NCBI GenBank assembly: GCA_019633425.1
Contig: WSUB01000161.1
Span: 1-64,000, forward strand
Source: Tulasnella sp. 424
Lineage: Eukaryota > Basidiomycota > Agaricomycetes > Cantharellales > Tulasnellaceae
Length of the DNA: 64,000 bases
Direction of reading: 5' to 3'
Below are positions 11,036 to 22,629 of the stretch, piece by piece. Position numbers and translations under genes: made by a program. The notes beneath the pieces are model-generated. The model saw nothing but the letters and a program-made list of their open reading frames with translations. It did not search any database and was not told the DNA's origin. The first letter of the stretch is position 1; each line of letters begins with the position of its first letter.

Positions 11036-12960
11036 ACCGATAACGCACATTGATCCACTAGCACACCCGACGAGGAGAAGCTCACCATCATGTTAACATT
11101 ATTTGTCGAGCCCTTCCACATTCCCTCCACACCCCCGACCACAGCTTGCCCCGTCCAACTTGGCTTCTATGCCCGCTTCCAAAAGCTCACTCGCATCACT
11201 TGGTTCGTCATGGTGTACGGTTGTCGGACCATGGATTTGCCGGTGTTCTCTGGGTCCAGCATCTCGCCTTGGACCTCGACTTGGAACGGTCTGTTGAAGG
11301 TCTCTGCTAGCAACGGCATTTGGCGATGGAACGGACCAGTGCGGTAGTTCTAGGCCGTTTTCTATAAAATTAAAGGGATGAATAGTCGGGAGACGATGGG
11401 AAAAGGAAGGGTGGGCAACTCACGTTGAACGTTGTTGATCGGCCCCAAGTTGCCCTGTACTCCTTCGACCTGCGCTTGGCCGCCCAGCACACCCATCGTA
11501 CCGACTTCCAGAGCGACTCGAGTAACTTCGGACGCGAACGCGTTGACCTGCTGCACCATCGAGTTGACGGGTAGCCTGGAGCGTGGCCGTCTCTCCCTCG
11601 ACTTCGAACTTGAGTGCGCTGGCTGAGGTTTCCTTCCGCGACGGCGGTGGTGAACGGTCGCGATGCGTCGGACTTGTAGAGTCAATTTCAAGCGCATCTT
11701 GTTGAAGTTAGCTGCTCCTTCCACGTCGGAAACGTCCGCTTATCCACCGACGTGGCCCAACGTCCCCCCACTTCCAGCGACGCCCGCGAAACCTCTTCCG
11801 CGAAATTTCGCAATCTGACGACTACGTCGTTGAAGGTTGTCTTGAGCTCTAAGATCTCTCTCCCTGTGCGTCCACTTCGATCATCTTGCTGAGGCTCTCC
11901 GAGGGCGACGACTCCGGCGACTTCCCCGACAGCTCGGACTTTGGTCTCGTTCAGGTTCGCAGCGAGTTTGGTTGGCCGCCCGACAGAGCTCTTGCCACCT
12001 TCTACCAAGTGAGACTTCCGGGGATTGATCGCCGAGTTCGCCTTGAGCACCCACTTCGTCCGAAAACGCGGTGGACCTTTGCTCGCGAATTCGGTGAGAC
12101 GTTCGATCGGGTTGATGACTTCCTTGCGCTGGCGCGTAACAGACCCTCGGATAGGGACGGTGACCTCCTGATGCAATCGTTTGTGTGGACCTGCGTGTGT
12201 GAAAGACGAGCACCAGGGTGAGCCTTTGACGAGGGTAAGAAGAAATGAGGAAGGTGAAATGGGGATGGAGGCTGCGGCGGTGGGATGCCACCTTGGGAGC
12301 GAAGACCTAGCTCCTCCATTAGAAAGCACGACAGAAATATATAGAATCCAGACGTATCAACCGAAGGCAGGTGTTTTCGGGAGCAGAAAACTCGAGACTT
12401 GCGGGACGGGTAACAGAAGAATGACCAGGGAAAGGCTCACCTTACAAATGCGAGCGACATTCTGGACGTGAACGTTGAGCAACTGGAGCTTGTCGGTGGT
12501 CGATATGATCACACGACCGTCGGCGCGCAGTGGGTGTCCCGGAGATGGTGCTCGCGAGTGAGTCGGATTCAGGTGGTCGATCCCGGCTGGGTAGGGTAGG
12601 TATAGGACGCAAGGTTCTTTGGCTCCTTGTGATGCGAGACAGCCCTCACCACTGCAGTCAAGTGGAATGGAATCAAGTGTTGAAGAACCGTGAGGCTTCC
12701 AGTCCTTGGTAGTACCGCCATTTGTGGGTGCCGAGGTATTGAGTTGAGCGGCGCGGCGAGAGTGGTATCGACGGCCGCTTTCATCGTTTCACTAATTCTG
12801 CAATGGACTGTTCGACCTCGACATCTGTGTTTAATGCGTGAGGGAATTGTGGAGGTAGGGGAGTGCCCGAGTCCTATGAAGCGATTAGGACGTAGAGATA
12901 GTCGAGGACGGGTCTTGGAGGCGTTGGAGACAGAGCCACCAAGTGCCACTCGCCCCTTCA
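11036..12960 (-). pseudogene. Group III histidine kinase remnant (HK1b)
   Basis: The minus strand holds the N-terminal half of a NIK1-like kinase. From about 12540 it reads VIISTTDKLQLL, just before the first HAMP unit. HAMP-linker units follow down to about 11090, with [20 protein letters not shown] clear near 11500. Frames change repeatedly. The histidine, ATPase and receiver domains are absent: the copy ends at the NSE3 junction at 11036. The same lineage of truncated kinase lies at 62940-64000. Confidence 0.75.
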
Positions 12961-13479
12961 CTCGAAGCCGAGGAGCTAGCATGATCTTGCAACGCGTAAG
13001 CCGCATTCCATCCTCCTTATACATCGTCGTCTTCGTCGCCACCCATGTCGCCAAACTTTTCTTCCTTCTCTGCTTTGGTGCGCACACGCAATGATCCATC
13101 ATGCTGAGCTCTTGATGCTTAAATCGCGCGAAACACCACAATCGAAGCCATGCTGCGGCCTGAGGTCTTCCAAGGAAAGCGAGACACGAGACGATGAGGA
13201 GGAAGGTGAGTGTATAAGTAGAGATGCGATGACGAGAGAGGAAAGGACGGTCGGAAGTGAAATCACGCAGATCCGAAACTGTGGGAGGGATGGACAACCG
13301 CTGCACCATGCTCTCGGTCAAGTCGCCCCTCACTTCACGACACACAACATTACTCTAATCATCGAGACTGTCCCACATGGAGTGACGTGGCCTGAAAAGT
13401 AGCACTGAAGACAGTTCTTGGCTCGTAGAAGTAGAGATTTTCCCCATCTGACAAGCTTCCAGCGCTCTCGTTGAAGCCT
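12961..13479. repeat. Kinase 5' flank (repeated)
   Basis: Sequence found upstream of most kinase copies (compare 30130-30560, 45390-45800, 46800-47170 and 60310-60600), sharing GAAATCGCGCAGATCCGAAACTGTGGGAGG-type text (landmark CCGAAACTGTGGGAGG) and AAGTCGCCCCTCACTT. No coding function is supported. It probably contains the former kinase promoter. Confidence 0.5.
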
Positions 13480-15321
13480 TTACACCATCGGGCGGTCGGG
13501 TTCGGGGTCGTTGGGTGGCTTTCGTGGCGTTTGCAAACGCGGCGAAGTTACTAAGTATTGAATTAAATCTTCAAGGGATGTAGTGGGGGGAAGAGAGCGG
13601 AAGCATGCTCGAAAGGATTTAATGGCAGAAGGTTGCCCTTTCGTTGACAGCAACACCCAAGTCCCGGAAATCTCAGTCACGCTGTCCCATCTCGGAACCC
13701 TCAAGTGGTGCACGCGAGGCGTCCTCTGTTCATCAGACAATATAAGGAGGTGTTCAAGTTGAACTAGTAAATACGTCGACGTCGACACAATAGAAATGGA
13801 AGGTCTCGCGAACGGACAAGTGCCTGAGGGATCTCCCAACACCTTGGTCAACTCAGACCCAGCCACCCTCGTGATGTCTTTCAAAAGCCCCCCGCCATAC
13901 TCCTCGGCCTTATCCTCCAACTCGGCCTCCTTCTCTGCTCCATGATTGGGATTCCGTGCGGCATTTTTACCCCTGAGACCTGGCGTAGTCCGTTCTTCCT
14001 CTTCTTTATCCTCTCCCAGCAACTTCAATCGCTCCTCCAACCAACTTTTCTTCATAAATGCACAAATAAACTCCGCAACGTTTCTGTTCCCCGACCTGAG
14101 CATGGGCGCGTGAGCCCCACCTCCACGGGTATAAACCTTCCTCTTCTTCGTCGGCCGCTTCCGGGATTTGCGTCTGGCTCTGCCCTGGACAGGAGCGCCA
14201 CCTGGCATCGGGACCTGCACTCGGTCGAGGTAGTTTTGCTTGATCATGTCGCTCAGATGATCAAACAAAGTCTGTTCATCGTGCGACGAAAACGCTGGCG
14301 AAGGGAGCTTGGAGTTGAAATAAAGGTGGAACGATTTGAACTGTCGTTTTAGTTGTGCTGTGTGGTTCGTCAGAAACGGGCGCTTTCGCAAGACGTCGAA
14401 GGGATTCTTACGTTCAGGAAGGATACGTCCATTCGCGAGTATCAGAGAGAGAACCAGTTACAGGATGCCTGTCGGGGCTAAAGGCTCCACCGACTTCCAA
14501 GCAAGAATAGCCCCGCTCGGCCGTTCGTAATTCTGGTCTTCAGGCTTTTTCCCAATGAGGCCGAGGGCACGGACACTCTTGACTTCCTTTTCGTACAGCT
14601 TGTCGTTCTTCTTGTTCGCAAGTCTGATCAAGTCGGGGTTCAAGGTGCTCCGCAGAATAAAGGTGCCGGACGATTGACCTGATGATCCCTGTAGGGCAAT
14701 AGCTTTACGCATCTGACGCCTGAAGGAGCAACGCACTTTCTTCTTCCCGCCGTTCTCTTACTTCTCTTCTCCGATTAGCATCTCTCTCCGAGCGCGTCAT
14801 CAATTCCAACCGAAGGTGTGGCGAAGAATCTTTTGCGCAGTCTCAAAAACCGCGTTTACCCCCTCGAGTTCTCAGGACGAACTAGAAGAGAATACACTAA
14901 GTCAACAAAAGTCTAAAGAAAGGTATACGCGTGATACACCACCTTTCTTGATAATCTCCGTGCGCCTAAGGGTTTGTCGCCTAGGCTCTTCGAACAGAGC
15001 CATTCGGACAAGGTCATTGGCGCGACGCTTGATTTCCTACGGGCGTTTAACATATCAGTTTCACGGAAGATGCGTGCAAGCGCCAAGGCGTCTGACCTCT
15101 GGTCCTAACCCGCCCGTCCCGCCCGCCCGCTTTTTGTTCGCCCCATCAGCTTGAGATTGAGACGCGCCAGCTACGTTTCCTTCGCCGGCTTCATCGTCAT
15201 CATAATCCATGCCACCGTATTCTTCTTCATCGTCGTCGCCCGAGTCTGCTCCACGCCTTCTTTATGATTGTGATGGCCCACCACGTCTGGCTTGGGAGGC
15301 TTCGGTTGCTCGAGGCGCCAT
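13480..15321 (-). pseudogene. NSE3: NSE3/MAGE-like gene, longest copy (copy 2)
   Basis: NSE3 is the MAGE-domain subunit of the SMC5/6 DNA repair complex. On the minus strand: exon 1 starts at ATG 15321 and has a premature TAA after the SQS motif, where other copies have CAA or CGA. Exon 2 (about 15050-14925) reads RANDLVRMALFEEPRRQ. Exon 3 reads ILRHTFG and then loses frame through a small deletion. The MAGE core follows (STLNPDLIRLANKKNDKLYE; GILQLVLSLILANG; LFDHLSDMIKQNYLDR). The 303-codon open stretch 14391-13480 ends with NVAEFICAFMKKSW and an acidic tail. The MAGE assignment rests on the order and spacing of these motifs. As it stands it cannot make a complete protein. Confidence 0.65.
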
Positions 15322-16103
15322 AACGCGATATGCCGCGTGTTCTTAAAGCTTTTAGAGACTGACGAGGTGGAAGAAGGTGGAGGAAAAGTCCTCCTTTGGG
15401 TGAAAGGACGGTCGGGACTGAAATCGCGCGTCAGGCTCCAAATTTCTGCGGGAAGGTCAGTCCCTCAGCACCGCCACTGCTTCCCAAACTTCAAAGTCTC
15501 AGCCGCGAGGGACGAAGTCACCTGTCGAAGCTCGATAGCTCATGATATCGGTCTAGAGGTAATTGGGTGTACGAGGCATTAAGGCTACTCAGTTCGGTCA
15601 TTCGAAGGAATTGTCACGGGCTCGAGCCCTGCCCATTGTGCGAGCAATCCAAGATCTGTCGAGTTTGCTTGCGCGGTACCTGGATGCGCAAAGGTATGGA
15701 GATACGCTTTTTACATTACGAATTTGGAAAACGCCTGAACCCTTTTAGTCGATTCGCCTTTCCGTTGACGGATCCGAAGGCTAAGCAAGCAAACGCTTTC
15801 CTGGGGGGCGCCGGCTGAAGTGTCCGACGAGTTTAGAATCTCTGAGCCTCCGCAAAGCTGGAATGCCACTGCTCACCCAATTTCTGGGTCCTCGCGGCTC
15901 TCATGGAACCGGTCAAGGTGAAGCCTCTTTGTACCGAAAAAGGGAGAAACCCCCTATAGTAAGGCCTGTGGGCACGTGTGGTGCATGAGGCGCGCACATC
16001 CAGAGCCCTCGTCCGCCAACCTCTCCCTCTCGTCGCTACATCGAGGTCTATATACTACATTCCAACAGCACTCTATCGAATACAGCAATCAAATACCCGA
16101 TCA
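15322..16103 (+). promoter_or_regulatory. NSE3/NWD1 intergenic region and NWD1 promoter
   Basis: This divergent intergenic region recurs ahead of NWD2 and NWD3. It has a CACGTG box at 15973-15978, a CT-rich stretch near 16020-16035 and a TATA-like CTATATACTA at about 16049. NWD2 keeps CACGTG at 33290; in NWD3 the site reads CACGCT. No separate gene is supported. Promoter elements are inferred. Confidence 0.4.
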
Positions 16104-19100
16104 ATGAACAACGAATCTAACGTCGGTCAGCCGCCTACCATACCCTTAGCCATATCGCCAGCACGCCGGCGGCAAACCACACAAAGCCAAGTTTCGAATT
16201 CCAGTTTTTACAAACGGTTCCAAGACGCCCGGAGCGTTGCGATATCTATTCTCGAGGTAATCGCTCTCACCTTTTTGTGTCGGTGGCCTAAGCACTCAGT
16301 CGTGTACAACGTTAGGGCACCGAGTGGCCCGGCAGGTCTCAAACGGCGGCGCGAGATTTGTTGCAGGCCATCGAAGGTTCTCCGAATACCCAAGAATTTT
16401 CCGTAGATGCAAACGACTTGCCTGAGGACTTGCGCGAGGCTGTGGAGAAATTTGTCAGGTGAGAGCTGCCTGTGGCGACATCCCCCGGAACGTCGTTGGA
16501 ATTTGCAAACAACCCTCTACCGCCCAATAGTGTTCTTCGCGAGGTCAACTCGAAATTGGAGAAGATATCTTTGAAGTACGGGGCTCGGAAACGAGGTATT
16601 CGAGAGCGGATTAAGTACTTCCTCGCCATGCTGCGCGAGGGCCGTTGCAGTCGAATTTTGCTTACTTGTCAGGACGACGTCGCCTTAGCCTCTAAAGTCA
16701 TTCACGTAAGGCTGCAGACCTATCATTCCCTTACCCCTAGCCCTAACTTCCTTTCGTCTTTCGTAGGAGAATTTTGGGGACAGGGCGAATGAAGCCTTGG
16801 GAAGCTCGCTTGGGGCACCCCTCGCTCGTCCGACCGATTTGCCCGTCGAAGGTTCAATTGCAGGGGAGCACTCGAAGTCCGAAAAGGAATCGTCTGAGCT
16901 CCTCCCTCCCTCAAGTGGTCAGGAGCTCATTTTCTCCTCGGGCGAAGTGCACTCCACGGAAGGTTCAGGCGTTCCTCAGAGCGAGCAAGTCCATTCCACG
17001 GCGGCACCTGCACTCAGCGGGACAATTTCCGACGATCCCGGAAACCATCGCGAGGTTCCGAAGGAACCCATTGAGCCGACTAGACCCTTACAAAGCTCAA
17101 CATCAATTCCCTCGCAGTCGTCGAAACCCGAAACAGCCCCTGATCGACACCAAGCGGTGGCCGCACGGCAGGCTCAATCGTCAACCGGACCCGAAACGCA
17201 GTCTAAGAAATCTCGCCGACAAGATTGTCTCAATGCTGCAAGCAAGGTATTTACAAGCGTCGAGGCATTTTCAGGAGTGATCCCTATCGTCGGGAGCTAT
17301 GTCGGAGCAGCCGCCAAAGTTGGGTCGATGTGCATCGAAATGGTCCAGGTGCTGTACCGCTTCAACGTCTCGAGCTCCCTACCTCTCTGACATGGTGAAC
17401 GCTGCTAGGGTATGGACAGCAATGATGAGGTAGCAGAGCGCTTAGAGGGACGTACATCTCGGCTGTCCAGTATTCTCGACCAGTTTAAACACCAATCTTT
17501 CGAACCAGAACGGAACAAAACGACTCAACTTATCAGCAATCTTCAGAGGCAAGCTTGTTCCTCCGCGCTTATGGATCGTAACGAAAGTTCTGATGGTACG
17601 CGCTCAGTGAACTTCATAGTGTACACGGGGATGTGCAGCAACTGCAATTACAGGGGACATTTCGGAGGGTGTTCTCGTCCAGCGAGAACGCTGGGCAATT
17701 ACAGGAGTGGGAGGCGAAAATTCAACGCGCTTTGAATGAGATGCAGGTGCGTGACTCGTCGGGGATCGCGAACTTGTTTGCCGATGTCTGCTGTCTTCAG
17801 TTACTCCTCAACCTCAACACTGCAGACCGCGTTACTGATCTTTGTCAGTGCCTTCCTTAACCGACGAGGGGCTTTGGCTTACACTTTGACCTACAGACAT
17901 CGCCGAGGTGCAGAAGGAGCGGCGAGAACTGCTCGCGTGTTTGGGAGATGGCAATTATGGGGCTCGGGATGACGAGATTGAGAACGTCACCTGTCATCCT
18001 GGAACCCGAGTGGACATTCTAGGTCGAATTGACGACTGGGTAAGCGGAGGGAAGGGCTTGGAGCCTCTTCTCTGGCTGAAGGGCATGGCTGGGCGAGGTA
18101 AGTCCGCAATTGCGTCGACGGTTGCCCATGAATGGAGAAAGCGGAAAGCTTCCTGCGCGCTCTTCCACTTCCGCCGGGGCCAAGCCGCATTATCCAAGCG
18201 CCTTATACGAGCACTTGCAAGGCAACTTATTTGTAATGGCACAACCGAAGTCAAAGAAGCGGTACTTCAGGGCGTACGGGACAACCGTGACATCGCAATC
18301 GAGAACATGGAGCAACAGTTCAAGATTCTCCTGGTTAAGCCACTCCAGAAACTAGAGCTAGATTCTACACCGGTCCTCCTGGTCATCGATGCATTAGATG
18401 AATGTGAGGATTCGAGCTATGCCGAGAGATTCATTGAGGCTATAGCGCGCCACTCTTCATCCGTCCAAGCGAACATCAAATTTCTCGTTACCAGTCGCCT
18501 CGAGGATCATTTGTTTCGCGCCCTTCACCATGAGGAGTGGCGGGAGGAGAACTTGGATGATGATCTCCCTGGGACTATTGAGGACATAGAGCGGTTCCTC
18601 CGCAGTAGACTCGAGATGATCAGAAAGAAGTACGGGCTCCCAGGTGACTGGCCCTCCCAGGAGGCGGTCGATTCTCTCGCCAAGTCGTCACAAGGTCTGT
18701 TTCAATGGGCGCATACCGCAATCAAGTACATCGGCGAGAATATGCCGAAACGTCGGCTTCGGGACTTGGTGAAGTCTCCAACCGGATGGGTCGGGCTGGA
18801 TGATCTATATCACCAGATTCTCTTCAAGGCATTTGACAGATTGAAAACCGCAAATGGGGAAGACCAGCTCCTTTGCCGTGTGCTGGGAATTGTTGTCACA
18901 GCACCTTATCCCATCTCATTGGAAGTCATTGCTTACCTCTGCGCAGATCATAAATTGTTTGCTGATGACAATCAAGATGAGGTCATCGAGCTTTTGCGGG
19001 GTGAGATACTTGCTGGTCTTACATCCATACTATCCATTTCGGCATTGTCAAGTGATCCTATCCAGTTCATGCACACTTCAATCAGAGATCTCCTGACCGA

Positions 19101-21688
19101 CGCAGGGCGATGCAAACAACAACCATACTCGATCGATGTGCCCCGGAGCCACCAGAACATTGCACTATGCTGCTTTAAACTCATGAAACGAGGGCTAAGG
19201 AAGAACATTTGTCAATTATCAGACCTATCAAAACCAAACTCTGATCCTGAGGTCCAGAGGATGGTGGAGCGCCATGTGCCCAAGGGCCTTCGGTATTGTT
19301 GCCGATCATGGCCAATACACCTGAAGGCTGCCTTGCAATGTAACATGGATTTACCCACCAATACTCCTCTCACATTGAGTTTCAAGGAGTTTAGTGAGGA
19401 ACAGCTATTGTTCTGGCTTGAGGTCATGAGCTTAATTGAAGCAACTGGAGAGGGACTCACAATTGCTAAGGAGGTTCACAAGTGGCTTAAGGTAGGACAA
19501 AATCTGTGACTATTGCTGAGATAGCAATCAGCTTACTGGAGGTTGGTAACAGGATCCAAGGTGTAAAACAGATGAATGGTTGACTCAAATCTGGAATGAC
19601 TTGCATCATTTCATTAGTGCATTTCTGGTGCCCATTTCATTTGGGGCATTGCAGATCTACATGTCAGCACTCCCACTGTGCCCAATCAATACAAGGCTGT
19701 ATGAGCACTACAGGGACCACAGAATGAACAAAATGAAATATGGTCAGCAGAGATTGGGGTGGTCAGCAGCACTTTGGAGTCGGGTAGCTTCATCAGAGGT
19801 AGCCTCAGTGGCATTCTCACCAGATGCTGAGATCCTTGCCTCAGGATCTGAAGATCACACCATCCAGCTCTGGAATGCTGAGGGAGGTTCTCCAATTGGT
19901 GAGCCCCTCAGAGGGCATGGCGGTTGCGTGATGTCAGTGGCCTTTTCACCAGATGGAAAGATCCTTGCCTCTGGATCCACAGATTGCACCATCCGGATGT
20001 GGAATGTGAAGATGGGGTCTCTCATTGGTGAGCCCCTCAAGGATAGTAACATTGTGAGGTCAGTGGCCTTCTCCCCAGATGGGAAGACCCTTGCTTCTGG
20101 ATCTGAGGATTGCACCATCCAGCTGTGGAATGTTGAGGCAAGGTCTCCTATTGGTGAGCCTCTCAGAGGGCATAGGAGTTGGGTGATTTCAGTGGCCTTC
20201 TCACCAGATGGGAAGACCCTTGCCTCTGGATCCTATGATGACACCATCTGGCTCTGGAATGTTGAGGCAGGGTCTCCAATTGGTGAACCACTCAGAGGGC
20301 ATAGCGATTCAGTGACTTCAGTGGCCTTCTCACCAGATGGGAAGACCCTTGCCTCTGGATCCAAGGATCACACCATCTGGCTGTGGAATGTTGAGACAAG
20401 GTCTCCCATTGGTGAGCCACTCAGAGGGCATAGTGCCACTGTGTGGTCAGTGGCCTTCCCACCAAAGGGGGTGACCCTTGCCTCTGGATCTGAGGATTGC
20501 ACCATCCAGCTGTGGGATTTTGAGCAAGGGATGGCCATTAGAGCACCCCTCAAAGGGCATAGCAGTTCAGTGAAGTCAGTCGCCTTCTCAACAGATGGAA
20601 TGGCCCTTGCCTCTGGATCCAGTGATCACACCATCTGGCTATGGAATGTTGAGGCAGGGTCCCCCAGTGGTGAGCCCCTTATAAGGCATAGTAACTTTGT
20701 GTGGCGAGTGGCCTTCTCACCAGATGGGAAAACCCTTGCCTCTGGATTCTATGATGGGACCATCTGGCTGTGGAATGTTGAGGCGGGGTCTCCCATTAGT
20801 GAGCCCATCAGAGGGCATAGTGATCCAGTGGTGTCAGTTGCCTTCTCACCAGATGGGAAGACCCTTGCCTCTGGATCTGATGATCACACTGTCCGGCTCT
20901 GGAGTGTTGAGGCAGGGTGTCCTATTGGTGAGCCCATCAGAGGGCATAGCGATTCAGTGACATCAGTAGCCTTCTCACCAGATGGGAAGACCCTTGCCTC
21001 TGGATCCAGGGATTGCACTGTCCAGCTCTGGAGTGTTGAGGCAGGGTCTCCAATTGGTGAACCCCTCAGAGGGCATAGTGATTCAGTGACATCAGTGGCC
21101 TTCTCACCAGATGGGAAGACCCTTGCCTCTGGATCCAGGGATTGCACCATCTGCCTGTGGAATGTTGAGGCAAGGTCTCCTATTGGCAAGCCTCTAAGAG
21201 GGCATAGCGACATTGTGTGGTCAGTGGCCTTCTCATCAGATGGGAAGACCCTTGCATCTGGATCCAGGGATTGCACCATCCAGCTGTGGGATTTTGAGGA
21301 AGGGTCTCCCATTGGTGAGCCCCTCAGCGGGCATGCCTCAGTGGCATCAGTGGCCTTCTTACCAGCTGGTCTCATGGTTTCTAAGGATTATTATCTGGTG
21401 GAGTGTTACTGGAATCCAATAACCCAGCTCCCACTCCCACTCTTAGAAGTTGTGACTATGCTCTCTCGCTCATGTCCATTGCACCCCATCTCCTTGCACA
21501 TCAAACAGCAGTGGTTAATGTTTGATAACTCCTACGTACTCTGGTTACCTTCAGAGTATTTTCACAGTGATGCTCTATCTCAAGCATTCCTTGTTAATGA
21601 TTCTGTCATTGTCACATCTCTCTCTGTCACATCTTTTGATGTTTCTCAAGCTCTCTGCCTACAACCACTGTGTTCACATGCCCTTTGA
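16104..21688 (+). CDS. NWD1: NACHT-WD40 STAND receptor
   Basis: Nine exons read open: 16104-16256, 16316-16458, 16531-16705, 16767-17348, 17409-17548, 17608-17746, 17801-17843, 17897-19491 and 19553-21688, about 1701 residues. Residues 1-325 are a helical and then a low-complexity region. Residues about 325-455 resemble a HeLo/MLKL-type helical bundle (VGSYVGAAAKVG...QGTFRRVFSS...ALNEMQ). The NACHT domain has Walker A GMAGRGKS (about 521-528) and Walker B LLVIDALDECED (about 619-630). From about 1073 come twelve 43-residue WD40 repeats plus one degenerate blade, then a unique tail. Intron 5 is GC-AG. Related fungal NWD proteins sense non-self signals through the WD40 fan and trigger cell death; that role is inferred. 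It is the first of three tandem copies. Confidence 0.85.
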
Positions 21689-21959
21689 CTGTCCATTTAC
21701 TATGTTGCTAGAGATGAGGTCTATTGCCTGACCCTTCCTTATTTGTTGTGATGTATGTTGAAACTAACCTCAACTTCCTGTATATAGCTGCAATCAGGGA
21801 TCATTTCATTTGGTTGGTTGTGTCTCATCTGCCACACCACAGGATGACTGTACAAAAGCCATGGACTGTACTGTCTTTGTGTGAACATCCAGCAAAATTC
21901 GCAAGTCATCCAATACGGCCTTTTGTGTTCAATCTATCAATGCAGATGGCAGAATACTG

Positions 21960-22150
21960 AATAATCAAAATATAGGGATTTTACAAATCCTCAGCAACAT
22001 TAGCCAATACAGAGAAGAAGTTGAAGTAAGAACATGGAGAGTGGGAATTGTAGTACAATGAGGAAGGGGTTTGATGGATGATGGCCAGAAGAACCTCCAG
22101 GGGTGGGTTCTGCAGGATAATCAATGTTGTGAATATGCAGCTGGCATCCC
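21960..22150 (-). pseudogene. Kinase 3' end fragment
   Basis: About 190 bp matches the 3' flank and last bases of the kinase copies at 25385-25575 and 39595-39790 (landmark GAGGAAGGGGTTTGATG and a following GGCCAGAAGAACCTCCA). It breaks off at about 22150 into unrelated AT-rich sequence. It is a relic of a duplication and too short to encode anything. Confidence 0.55.
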
Positions 22151-22399
22151 TAGCAAATCACAATTTTCTCATGCAACTTAGGGCGAAAAAATCCTTGGAG
22201 ATGGTGGCCTTTCACCATCATTTTCTCAGCAAACGAAATCCTGAAGATTTTCTTCTTCATTTCAGACAATACTTAGACTATTTCAGATTTTCTTCTCATT
22301 CCAGGATAGATCCCTTTAGTCAGAATTTTAGCCAATCCAAAACACAATACCTAGTCTATCGCATCTTACACATCCTTTTCTCACTCTGCATAAAATGTT

Positions 22400-22620
22400 G
22401 AAGCCAATCATGATGCTGGACATGGAATCAGGCCTTTCTTGTTAACCATTTTATCATTGTTGCATCCCTCTCAGTCTCATTTGTTGATGTTTCTGAAGCT
22501 CTTCTTTTAGAACCACTCCATTCACATCCTCTTTTGAGGGATCGCTTGGTCTCCTGCCATGTCCAATGTATACTACATAACCTTCTGTAATTGTCTTATC
22601 TGTTGTGGTCTATAATCTGG
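22400..22620 (+). pseudogene. NWD C-terminal tail remnant
   Basis: The sequence resembles the post-WD40 tail of the NWD genes, with the Ser-Val-Thr-Phe-Phe-Asp-Val region recognisable near 22470-22500, and its 3' flank. It matches 39215-39415 downstream of NWD2 more closely than NWD1 itself. The WD40 repeats are missing and the frame is broken. It implies a further, lost NWD copy. Confidence 0.55.
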
Positions 22621-22629
22621 GATTAAGTA

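Noticed and set aside
13480..14391. A stand-alone 303-residue gene on the minus strand
   Set aside because: It is the last open part of the NSE3-like gene; matching upstream exons with a stop and a frameshift lie at 14400-15321.
19800..21345. CRISPR-like array of regular repeats
   Set aside because: The regular 129-bp units encode WD40 blades in one reading frame and have no spacers.
20884..21375. Long antisense ORFs across the WD40 repeats (also 20368-20553 and 54650-54976)
   Set aside because: They arise because the 129-bp repeat is open on the opposite strand. Their peptide is itself periodic and resembles no family.
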